Under the pieces are notes generated by a model. That model made no database searches and was not told the DNA's origin. It saw only the letters and a list, made by a program, of their open reading frames with translations. Source: Edaphochlamys debaryana (taxonomy: Eukaryota > Chlorophyta > Chlorophyceae > Chlamydomonadales). From it: a DNA stretch of 64,000 nucleotides. This document shows positions 22,924 through 33,040 of this stretch, piece by piece. Both the position numbers and the translations under genes were made by a program. Where the stretch lies: positions 186,001 to 250,000 of the forward strand of contig JAEHOE010000137.1 of NCBI GenBank assembly GCA_016858145.1. Reading direction: 5' to 3'. Positions within the stretch are counted from its first letter, which is position 1. Each line of letters begins with the position of its first letter.

Positions 22924-25900
22924 ATGGCTCTTCGTGGTAGCGCGATGATGCGTCAAAGGGCCCCGTGCCTGCGCAGCGCGCGAGCTCTGGCACCATGCCG
23001 CGCTTCCGCTGGCCGCTCGCGGCTGGTGGTGTCCGCCAGCAGCAGCCAGGCCATTATCAAGGTGTGACAGAGACAGCAGCTCGCTGTAGCCTGCTAGCCA
23101 AGGCATTCAGAGCTCGACCGCGGGAACGCAATGGGTGCAGGTCTTCGGCGTGGGCGGTGGTGGCTCCAACGCTGTCAACAACATGGTAAACAGCGACGTC
23201 CAGGGCGTGGACTTCTGGATCGCTAACACGGATGCCCAGGTGAGCGTGGGCGAGGGGCGCGTCTGTTGAGGAGTTCAAATTGACGCTTGGAACAGACCAT
23301 CGAAGCTCGCTGAGCCAGCGACCGGTTCACAGCCAAAGCAGCTGTGCGCCCGGAAATGACACCGGCACGTAGGACCAGCCGGCCTACCACCCGCGCTGAG
23401 GCCTGCCCCCGTGCCGTGTCTCCCGACCTTGCGCAGGCACTCGCCACGTCCCCCGTGGACCCGAACTGCAAGGTGCAGATCGGTGGCAAGCTAACCCGCG
23501 GTCTGGGTGCCGGTGGCAACCCCGAGATTGGCGCGGTGAGCGTGCCTCTGGGGCTCCGACACCCGCAGTGCCCGCTCCCTCGTCCGCATCAACACGTTCC
23601 TGATCCTCCCTTCCTCGTTCGCATCATGTTTGCAGAGGGCCGCTCAGGAGAGCAGCGATGCCATCGCTGTCGCCCTCCAGAACACGGACATGGTGTTTGT
23701 GACGGTGAGCCCCGTGTCGACCCTCTCGAGCAGCTCCCCCGGCTCCTTTCACTTGCCCCTCACTGCACACCCGCCAGCAACTGAGCCTCGACCCCCTCTC
23801 TGGAATGCTTTTCCAACGATGTTCACTAAACCACCCTTCTCCGTTTCCTCGTCCGTCCCAGGCCGGCATGGGCGGTGGCACTGGCAGCGGTGCTGCCCCC
23901 ATTGTGGCCCAGATCGCCCGCGAGATGGGCATCCTCACCGTGGGCATCGTGACCACGCCCTTCACCTTCGAGGGCCGCCAGCGCGCCCAGCAGGTGCGGC
24001 ACGAGGCACCTCGGGGTCCTCTGGCGGTGTCTTGAGCTGAGGACTACCTCCTGCTGATCGAGAAGCATCGTGTGGCTCTGCGCACCCGCTGAGCCTTGTC
24101 CGCCCACTGCAGGCCCGGACGGCGCTGGCCAACCTGCGCGCTGCCGTGGACACGCTCATCGTCATCCCCAACGACCGCCTGCTGTCCGGTAGGCGCGGCG
24201 CTGAGGTGCTCCAGCCCTGTTCCTATCCTGAAGCTGCCCTTCCCTCAGCTCTCCGCGGGCTGTCTTCCAGGCCCTGATCTATGTGCCTTGCAGCCGTCAG
24301 TTAAGCTCGTACCGTAGTCCGGCATTCACGTCCGCGCCCCTCCCCGTCCCCCAGCCATGGACTCCAACGTGCCCATCAAGGACGCCTTCAAGATCGCCGA
24401 TGACGTGCTGCGCCAGGGCGTCAAGGGCATCAGCGAGATCATCACGGTGAGGGAGGGGGAGGTGCTGCACGGGGGGATACCGCTGGGCGACCAACGCAGC
24501 GCGCTTTCCGCGCCCAGAAGCGCGCCATTGCCGACGCTGTGCGTCGTGGCAAACTCGGGACTGGCCACTTGGGTTTGGTCAGAGACTCATCCCCCTCCGC
24601 CCACTTGCCCCCGACAGGTGCCGGGTCTCGTCAACGTGGACTTTGCTGACGGTGAGCGCCGTTCGGAGTGCAACGGCCACGGGTGCAAACATGGGGCGGG
24701 ACGACTGGGTGGGGCAAGGCCCGTGCCGAACCTGGTGAACGCGGCTAGCCATACAGGAGGTCGTGTTGAAGTTGGACATGTGCATTGACCGAGGACCCCC
24801 GACCTACTACTTTTGCTCTTTCGCTGATGCCCTGATTATCATGGCGTTCACTAACATCTATCCCACGTTGCGCCCACCAGTGCGCGCCATCATGTCCGGC
24901 GCCGGCTCCTCCCTCATGGGCCAGGGCTACGGCTGTAAGTGGGGCTGCGTGCTCAGCATCGGAGCTCTTAGTGCTGATGCAGCAAAGCAGGACTCACGGC
25001 AAGAGCTTTACCTCAATGCACCAGAGCGTGTACTCTCGTGCCATACAGCCAGAGCGTTCTCAGCCTCGGCTGCGTCTGCTCCCAACCCTGACCGTGCCTT
25101 GCGCCTGCCCGCATCTCTGCCGACAGCCGGCCCCAACCGCGCCGCGGACGCCGCCCTGCGCGCCATCTCCTCCCCGCTGCTGGAGGTCGGCATCGACCGG
25201 GCCACCGGCGTGGTCTGGAACATCACCGGCCCGCCCAACATGACTCTGCACGAGGTGGGCGGAGGGTTGAACGGCCTCCCGCGGTTGCCCCGATGTGGGT
25301 TGCCTGTCAGCAGTGCGGGCCGCGCTCCGCATTCGCGGCCGTGCGCTGGGGCAGCGCATACCGCTTCATCCCCGGATACATCTGACCCCCAAAGCTCCGA
25401 CCCGCCAGGTCAACGAGGCGGCTGAGATCATCTACGACATGGTGGACCCCAACGCCAACCTCATCTTCGGCTCCGTCATCGACAACACGCTGCCCGAGGA
25501 CACCGTGTCCATCAGTGAGCGCGGGGCTGCCTCGACACCGGCCCTCCCACAGACTTTCCAGCAGCTCTGTCGCATGCAAAGCCGTGCTTTGCCAGGGCTT
25601 TGTTCACACTGCCGCAGTTAGTTGCACCTGCTTGGAAGCTGACGCGGTTCCCCAAGTAACTAGATATTTACCGCCCCGCAGCCATCATCGCCACCGGCTT
25701 CGGCCAGCTGGAGCCGGAGCTGGGCGCCCTCAGCGACGCGGCCTCGGCCCGGCGAGCCACCGCCGCCGCCGCCGCGGCGCAGCAGCGCGCGGCTGCCGTG
25801 GCCGCGGCCTCGAGCTCGGGGCAGAGCAGCGAGGTGGAGGCCGCCCCGGCGCCCGCCCCCGCGCCCCGGCAAGTGGTCATGCCCGCGCCCGTGCCCCGGC

Positions 25901-25989
25901 CCATGGCCGCCGCGCCCCAGCCCGAGAGCTCCTCCGGGGGCGTCGAGATCCCCGCTTTCCTGCGCCGCCGCCGCATGACCGGCAAGTAA
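22924..25989 (+). CDS. FTSZ2: Chloroplast division protein FtsZ2, 444 aa, 12 exons
   Basis: FtsZ2 is a tubulin-like GTPase that forms the stromal division ring of chloroplasts. Exons: 22924-23061, 23141-23239, 23437-23535, 23636-23704, 23862-23993, 24113-24188, 24355-24446, 24618-24651, 24881-24934, 25127-25254, 25409-25514, 25682-25989; sum 1335 nt. Residues 1-45 are Arg/Ala/Ser-rich, like an algal transit peptide. GTPase motifs are intact: [12 protein letters not shown] (48-59), NTDAQ (75-79), [11 protein letters not shown] (102-112), the tubulin signature GGGTGSG (139-145), PNDRLL, and the catalytic T7 loop NVDFAD (241-246). After the globular part (SITIIATGF) comes an Ala/Pro linker and a terminal [11 protein letters not shown]-terminal motif of this type is typical of FtsZ2, where it binds ARC6, and is absent from FtsZ1. 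An ATG at 22876 would add 16 residues. Confidence 0.94.
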
Positions 25990-26957
25990 GCGCCAGGGCA
26001 GCAGGCTTGGACGGGCAGGTTGCGGTTGCGGCGGTGACAACTCTTGAAGGGTCTGTGCGGCGGGCACGTATAGCATTACGCTCGGGGGCGTACAGGTACA
26101 TGGGGAGGGGGCAGCGAGGTATGAGGCCGACGGAAGGAGTGGCGTGTGATTGATGAGGCTCAGCGAAGGTAACACTACAGTGTCGTTTGGCTTGCAGAAG
26201 TGCACGGGGGTTGAGTACAAGATGGGAGCAAGACGGTGGGCAGTTGCTTCATCACTGGCGCCGTGGGTGGGTGCAGCAGCAGCGCTTACAAGACGTGTAC
26301 ATAAAGAGAGTGCACGTGCGTTTCGGCAGGTGCGGCAAAAGCAGGCAGGCAGGTGCGGGGTGGTGGCCGTCCAGACAAGTACCCCTCTGGATAGACGAAG
26401 ACGCTTTGACGTTGCGGGCGGGCGTCCCGCTGTTGTACCGGTACCGGTGACACCAACTGTGTTAATACGAGAGAGTAGAAGCGCTGCTGGACCGGCTGGA
26501 CACGCTGCGAGACACCAACGTTCTCTGCTCATGTCAACTTGTCCACCGGTCGACTACCAGCAAGCCTTGCATTTCCGGAGTCAGCTGTGTCCCCTGTCAG
26601 TGTGCTTCCCACGTCCCCTTCACGGAGCCGCAGCATTAAGCAGTCTCCGAGAAAGAACGGTGCATCGCGGGGCGTCTCTCGCAGGCTTGGTCAATGGCGA
26701 AGTACCTCAGCTCCGGACAACGAGCGGAGGTTCCTGGGCCCGCCGGAGGCCTGCCCTGGGCCTGGGCCCGGGCCTTCATCGCACTGCAGCTGCAGCCGGC
26801 CCAGCCCGCCGAGCCTCAACAGTACACGCACTCGGCATATAAGTACCGACGCTATCTGCATAGTCCACAACTCTGCCGACCGCAAGTAAGCCCGAAGCGT
26901 CCGTCCAGAGCATGAAGACGGGAGTGCTCGACTTAGCATAATACTAGCTGCTCAATC
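25990..26957. other. FTSZ2 3' flank and 5' flank of the second ankyrin-type gene
   Basis: No exon recognised. A TATAAG at 26838-26843, about 115 bases before the ATG at 26958, is a possible promoter element. No TGTAA signal for FTSZ2 was found. Confidence 0.35.
26838..26843 (+). promoter_or_regulatory. Possible TATA box of the second ankyrin-type gene
   Basis: TATAAG lies about 115 bases upstream of the start codon at 26958. The spacing suits a TATA box with a short 5' UTR. There is no other support. Confidence 0.3.
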
Positions 26958-29340
26958 ATGGACGCCTCAAGTATATGCACCCCGGCCATCTTGGCGGGTA
27001 TCGCTTTGCACCTGGGCCCAAACGACGCAGCCTGCCTGCGTCTAGTGAACAAAGCGACGTGCAGCCAATTCTCCGCCTGTGTTGAGCTCCACGTCTCGGA
27101 ACTAATGCCCACCAGCGTCTTCGTGTGGCACCTCTCCCAGCCCTGTGCCCGCTGGACCCTCATGAGCTGGTGCCAGCGCCAGGCGCTGACTACCTGCCCG
27201 ACTGCCGTGAGCAACGTGGAGGCTCTCCAGGTGTGTGAAGCAGTTCACTCGCACTAGCCACACGCCTTGAGAGGAGGGGAGAGGGGAAGGGAGGGGTTCC
27301 GGGAGACGTGTCAGGTGCGTGCCTCGCTGCGGCCGCCGGCCTCCCATGCCCACAACTCCAGCTGCTCCCCTCCCTCCGCGCCTAGTGCCGGTACCGGCAC
27401 CGCCTCGCATACCATTCCCTTCCTCCTGCCAAACGTCCTGGTGGCGCTGACAGCAGCTGGGGTGCAGCCGGACGGGCGGCACCTGGACGCCGCCGCCCGT
27501 TTTGGCTGCATGTCCGCCTGCCGCTGGTTCATCGAGGACGACCGGCTGGGGCCAGACCAGCATTATTGGAGCCAGCTCCTCAGCACCGGTGCCCGCTCCG
27601 GGCATCGCGCCATCTGTGATTGGTGCCTGGACCAGGCCGCTCACGTGCCGGCAACAGGAAAAGCCCTGAGCTCCCACGCCCTGGTCCTGGGCGCCAGCTC
27701 GGCGGCCTGCGGCGGGTACGTGGCGCTGATGACGTGGCTGCTGCAGCTGGCGGAGGAGCTGGCGGAGGCGGAGGCGGAGGCGGGGACGGCGACGGAGGCC
27801 CTGAGAAAGAAGGCCCTACGGGACGAGCTGGTCCCCGCCACGCTTGCGGGCTGCGACCTCCCCACCGTGCTCCAGCTGTCAGACCGCTGCGGTCTGACGA
27901 CGCAGGGCATCCCGCCCGCCTGGAAGAAGGGCGCCAGTTGCGCCCTGGCGAATGCGCTCCGGAGCCGCGGCAAGGACTGGCGGGAGAAGGCGGAGTGGCT
28001 GATGGCGCGCGCGGGCGGGGACTGGGGCTTTGGGGATTGGGACGTCCAGCAGCGCCTGGCTTGCGCCGCCGTGGACCACCACCCGCTGGAGGAGGCGGCG
28101 GAGCGGCTGACGTGGCTTGGCGACAAGGGCTGCCCCTACGAGCCCTGCGCCCTCGCCTGCGTCATCACTTCGGGAAATACCCCCGCCCTACGCTGGCTTC
28201 TCGCCAACGGTCTGACGCCTGACAGCCTCGACCTCGAGACTCGCCATCGGTCCGACGTAGGGGCAGCCGCGGCGCGCGGCCACGTGGCAATGCTCGAGGC
28301 TCTCCGGCAGGCGACGTCGGCTTGGAGCCTCGAGCTGTGGGGGGCGGTTCTGACCGGCGCTGCAGGACTTGGATGCCTGGTGGTGCTGCGCTGGGCCGCT
28401 GCTCAGCTGGGACCCGATCGGCTGGCCCGCTTGGTTGCGGACAGAATGCGGGACGCCAGCGTCTTTAACGCCGCCGTCAAGTCGGGCTGCGCCGAGGCGA
28501 TGCGCTGGGTGTACGACGTGGGCGTGCGATCTCGCCGCGGTTGCGCAATGGAGGAGTTTGCTTGGACCTGCGCGGTGTTGTCGCGGTCCGAGGCCGCCGT
28601 GGCCTTTCTCGCCGAGGTCGACTGCCCTCAGCCGGTGAGCACGAGTAGCCCAGCCGTTGATGTGTTGGTGCGCGCACCTGGCCGGGTGGGCTGCGGTAGA
28701 GCCCACTGCTGGGGACACGCCATGCGGAGCGCATGGCACCAGCACCTCTGTGGTGCCCTTCATGCCTAGACGGGAACCGCAGGGAACCGTTGCTTAACTT
28801 GCTTTGCTCAGTTGCTCTGCCCCGAGTACCGGCACCCTTGCAGAGCCTCTGAGCATTCCTTCGCTCCCTCTTGCCTGTGTCATACTCCCCCAGCGGTTGG
28901 GAGAGCCGTACCAGAGCGCGATCGAAGGACGCGATTGGCACATGCTCCCTGCGCTGGCCGAGGCGGGCCTCGATTTTGGCCCCACCCGGACGACGCTGTA
29001 CGCTCGGGCCCTATGCTGCTGTGCATCTGCTCAGGTCCTGCAGTGGCTCGCGGAGGAGGCCGGCGTGGACGCGCGTGCGGGGGAGGCAGAGGCAGGGACC
29101 GTGCTGAGGGAATACTTGGGCAGCGAGTATGACTCGGATGAGGAGGAGGCGGAGAAGGAGGAGGAGGAGTGGGCTGAAGCAGCGATGGAGGCGACTGAGG
29201 AGGGCATGGAGGCTGAGGTGACCAGGCGCCGGCGAAGGCGGGAGCGGGGCTGGTGGTGGGGCCCGGAAGGACGGGTGGTCCAGGGGCGGGGGCGGCGGCA
29301 TGGGCACCATACGGGTTACGGGCAATGGGGGCCCGCGTGA
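26958..29340 (+). CDS. F-box-like/ankyrin-type repeat protein, paralogue of the 3037-5221 gene, about 656 aa
   Basis: Exons: 26958-27232 (or 27230), 27386-28634, 28894-29340. The N-terminus (PAILAGIALHLGPNDAACLR) is F-box-like and matches the paralogue, as do GHRAICDWCLD, GGYVALMTWLLQLAEELAE, FLAEVDCPQP and LGEPYQSAIEGRDW. The first intron is specific to this copy and its borders are uncertain. A donor after CAG (27231) does not fit in phase with the only upstream acceptor (CCTAG, 27385). A donor two bases later does, at the cost of about 17 unmatched residues before VLVALTAAGVQPD. The second intron is in the same place as in the paralogue. The C-terminus is an acidic stretch (EEEAEKEEEEW) followed by a basic Arg-rich tail. 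Function unknown; a role in ubiquitin ligase targeting is inferred from the F-box-like region only. Confidence 0.72.
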
Positions 29341-31469
29341 CGTACCGGTATTGTGGTGCAGCGACGATGGGAGAGGCGTGGGCTACTTCATAACCGATTC
29401 ATAACCACTTGCATAACCGGTATAAGCGGGGGCACAGGGGTGGTACTGCATTGTATACCGTAATGGGCACTGGTCCCATGCACTGGGCATGCATGGCATG
29501 CTTGAAATGGTTGAACTGCAAACTGATGATAAATGCGCCATGCATGCGTGGCAGGCGCATTGGCAGATAGCGGACCAGCTAGGTAGCAGCATAGAGATGG
29601 CTGGCGCGCGGTGTTGGTAGTGTGAACGACCAGGCCAGTATGGGCCCGCTCTTGAGCTCCAGTAGTTCGGAAGACACGGTTCACTGATAGCCCTGACTGA
29701 GGCTCGTCCTCGGCTGCGGGTAAGGACTCAAGGTCTGGGGGACAGGGCTTGGCGACCGCAGCCTTCCCCGCTCTTGTCTTGCAATTAATGCCAGCCAGAG
29801 TTCACCGGCGTTCGGGGCGTCGGAGCCCAAGTGGCCTCGCTCCACTCTCTATGGTACTATCGGACCTCTGACGGGATGTCTGGGAGTTCTGATCACTCGT
29901 GCATGGTTAACACACAACCGGCGGGATAACGAATGGATGGAACCTTGCACGTACGTGGCGTTGTCGAGCCTTGCTTGCCCTGCCCAGCTGAGCAGGATCG
30001 GCCGCCAGCTTCCGCCAGGTGCCTACCTGCATGCCGTGAGGGCATGTCGGCGGCTTCCGGCCTTCCGGGCGCCGCCGAGTCCACACCATTAACCAGTGCC
30101 CCTCGATGGGTGGCCTGTAGCCCTGCTCGTGTCGGCGTGGCTGCTGTCATGGGTTGGGCACCAGTGGGTGCGTGGGTGGGTACCGGTAGCGCCCTTGCCA
30201 GCACTGGTTGAGGCTGCTGTCATCGCATCCAGGGGTTGGGCAGCAGCAGCGGGGGCCCGGGCAACATGGCGGCGGTCTCTTGGACCCTGCCCACGGCCCT
30301 TGCGCCGAACCGCCTGTGTTATGTATGTGGCATTCCTTGTTTGTCTCTTGGACCCTGGTTGCGGCCCTTGCGCCGAACCGCCTGAGGTGCTCAGGGACCG
30401 ATGGTGGCAGATTGCGTTGCCCTGCCCAGGGCGGGCCTCGGCTCCATACTCATGCGCTCTTTGGCCGTCAAACGGGGGATCAGCCCGCCCTCTACCACAG
30501 GAAGATGAGGCGGAGGCAGCGGGGGCATACAAGGCGGTTACAGCCTTGCAAGGCCGGGTGCTAAGCGTGACAACACAAGGCTCTGATCCGCACCTCACGC
30601 TCAACGCACCTGCCGACAGGCTGCCGAGCTCATTAACCCATGCCCAGGAGGAGGACAGCAGTCTCTCCCTCACAGGAAGCGTGCCCCTCGTTGCGCTTTG
30701 CGTTACCATGTCCAGGCGCCCCTGCCACCAAGGCCTCACAAGACACGGTTCGCTCCGCGATCGCTTGCGCTCATGGTCCGCCAAGGATCATACCCCCAAA
30801 CCCACCACCAGACCAGCATCGGTACAAACACCGTCATAGCCAGATTTGTTGTGTCGCCACCCCGTTCGCTGCTCGCCTCATTCCCAGCATGCGCTCTGCC
30901 TGCTCCGCCTGAACGCCGTGCCCTGCCGGGTTCGAGCCTACGAACACGCAAGCAGCGCCGAGGCCCGTCCAACGACAGGAATTACCTCGCGCTTTCTTTC
31001 TACCGGTACCTCCAAGCTTACTTCCTCACCGGGATCAGGGGGCTCCCCTCTCTTAATACAGCCCACGCAAGTTACGTCCTCCTCCCCACCAGGCACCCCT
31101 ACCTCGTCCGCCCTGCCACATGCTCCCAAGTCTGCCGTAGATGCGGCCGCTGCTTTTCAGCCGTCACGTGTGTCGCCCTGATACCCAGGCAAGGCCCCAC
31201 TCCCCAATGCAAGGCCCCCTGCGCACAGTTCACTTCTCAAGAGCCCCCCACCCCGCCCTCCCCCAAGCGGCTTACTCATCGGGCATGAGCCCAGAGCGGA
31301 TGCCCGTCCGGTATCCTCAGTTGGACTTAATCAGAATACCGGCTTCCAGCAATCCTGTTCTCCAGCAAGCCGCCTTCCAAATCCGCATGCGCTTATCGAT
31401 GACAACGTCGTCAGATACAGGCTTTTGCTCCATTGCTGCTGCCCCTGGCGGGACTCCTCTTTCCGCCTC
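29341..31469. other. Long intergenic region with small repeats, no gene recognised
   Basis: No exon with matching splice sites and protein-like content was found. Visible structure: three closely spaced CATAACC units at about 29389-29417, and a 40-base direct repeat at 30276-30386. The open frame at 30096-30839 is plus-strand only but low-complexity and without recognisable motifs, so I do not call it a gene. A small gene or ncRNA could be missed. Confidence 0.3.
30276..30386. repeat. Two-copy direct repeat
   Basis: About 40 bases (TCTCTTGGACCCTG, then CGGCCCTTGCGCCGAACCGCCTG) occur at about 30276-30316 and again at about 30343-30386, with small differences and an offset of 67-70 bases. Confidence 0.7.
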
Positions 31470-32429
31470 TTACTTGCCCTCCAGGTGATCCTGGCAGAAC
31501 TTTTGGAGCAGGGGCACCATGCGGGCCGAGATGTTCGGCATCCTGGAGGTTGTGGAGGTGGTTGAGGGGCAGGGGAGCAATGGGCACCCGCGTAATGGGG
31601 AGGGTCAGCAAAAGCTGGGAGCTGGGACCCGAGCTGTAGCATAACACCTGCGCCCGCAAATCCTCGGTCCCGCCTGCTGCACCCACTCATACGCGAAGCA
31701 GTCCCTCCGTCGGCCCCCGCCTTCTGTACCCAACTTCCCTCTATCGGCCCCTGCCTGCACTGTGCGCGGCAATCGGCTCGCCTTTCCCAGCCCGTGGGGA
31801 ACTTGTGCCCCAATCAAGGCGTATGCCCCGCTCTTCAAGCTCTGAAATTCAAGCCCCGGACCATCCCTGGTGCTCACTGGTACGTGATAAGGCCGTACAC
31901 CGACTGCCCGCCCTTTGCCTCCACGCGGCACAGGGCGATGCCCTCGCTCTGCTCAGGCACGCCACCCATCGTCCGCCCGTACACGAGCGGCGGGTGGTAC
32001 CGGTGCACCTGAGAGGTTGTGAAGGCGGAAGTGCAGTGCAGTGAGCGCAGCGCGCACAATGCAGCAGAAGCGGTGGAGTGCCGAGGGCTGCTCGGGCCCG
32101 AGGAGGTGAGGGCTAGCACGGGCTCCTGCGCCTACCCGAGCAGGCCCACAGCCCTACCTCGTAGCGCGTCCCAAGCACATTCATGCCATGCCGGATTGCC
32201 TCGTCGCGGTCGTTGTATAGCGCTTGGAGCCCCTTGAGCTCGCTCGCATCAACCTGGCACGCGGGAGATCGACGTGACGCTTGACGCCCGAGGTGGCAGA
32301 AGCCATCGTCTTGAAACAGACGACTCTCACCGTGAAGCTGCTCGCTATCACGCCTTGCTCGTTGAAGAACACAAATCGTGAAGCGTCCTTCAAGGCTGAC
32401 TTCGCCGCGTCTGCTATCGTTGCGTCCAT
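31470..32429 (-). CDS. Profilin, divergent protist/algal type, 132 aa
   Basis: Profilin binds actin monomers and controls their addition to filaments. Exons: 32331-32429, 32158-32253, 31878-32008, 31470-31542; sum 399 nt. The length is that of profilins (about 125-140 aa). Order of features: an N-terminal helix with ASRFVFFNEQGVIASSF (first strands), then MNVLGTRYEVHRYHPP (the profilin strand usually reading LGGxKYxVIR), EGIALCRVEAKGGQSVYGLI, and a C-terminal helix MPNISARMVPLLQKFCQDHL. The last parallels the closing helix of profilins (CNMVVERLGDYLVEQ). Similarity is at fold level rather than close sequence identity, so the family call is good but not certain. All splice sites are GT-AG. ARPC1, another actin regulator, lies 10 kb away. 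Confidence 0.72.
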
Positions 32430-33040
32430 AGCTGGTTTCAGTCAGCAGGTCAGCTGCAAAAATTATGCTCAGGCAGGAACCTTCCTAGGTCGCGCGCAGT
32501 TGACAAGAATCGCGCCAGGCCCGGGTTGCGTTGCAAGGCAGGCCCGGGAGTGATAATTTCTACGCTCGCACAGCCTGGGCAGGAAGTGTGGGCGGCAGAA
32601 GGTGGGCCGACGTCCGTCCGGGCCTCGATCGGGCACGAACCCCATCTCACGTCGGCACGCGCGACGTCCCCGCGAGGCCCGGCCGCTCGGGCCTCGCGTC
32701 CAGGTGCAGGGATTGCAACCTCCACTCCCGCGCACAGTACCGCGTCCTGGGCATGATGGCCTTGATGCGTCGGGTTGCAGCACGCACCTTGCACGCCTGC
32801 AGGACTTCTAGCGGTAACGCGGTACGCTTCAACGCCTTTCCGCCGGACCACCACAGCAGTCCGCCTGCCCAGCACCAACCTCCCGCCTCTCCCTGGCTCC
32901 CGCACACAGACGTAGCAGCATCTTCAGTAATCACACTGGCAGCAGTTTCTATTGTGCAGTTCAACCCGTGCCCACCGCCCCTCTACACTCACACGATAGC
33001 CCTCGGCAGGCTCCATCCGCACACCGTACTCGAGGCACAT
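32430..33040. other. Profilin 5' flank and 3' flank of the Sfi1-type gene
   Basis: Both neighbours are on the minus strand, so this 611-bp gap holds the 3' end of the large gene and the profilin promoter. No TATA box, polyadenylation signal or extra exon was recognised. Confidence 0.35.

Noticed and set aside
30096..30839. Plus-strand frame of 247 codons in the large intergenic region
   Set aside because: It spans an internal direct repeat, has no recognisable motif, and overlaps long frames on the other strand.
30920..30945. tRNA-like T-loop sequence GGGTTCGAGCC
   Set aside because: The flanking bases cannot form the five-pair T stem, and no matching D or anticodon arms were seen upstream.
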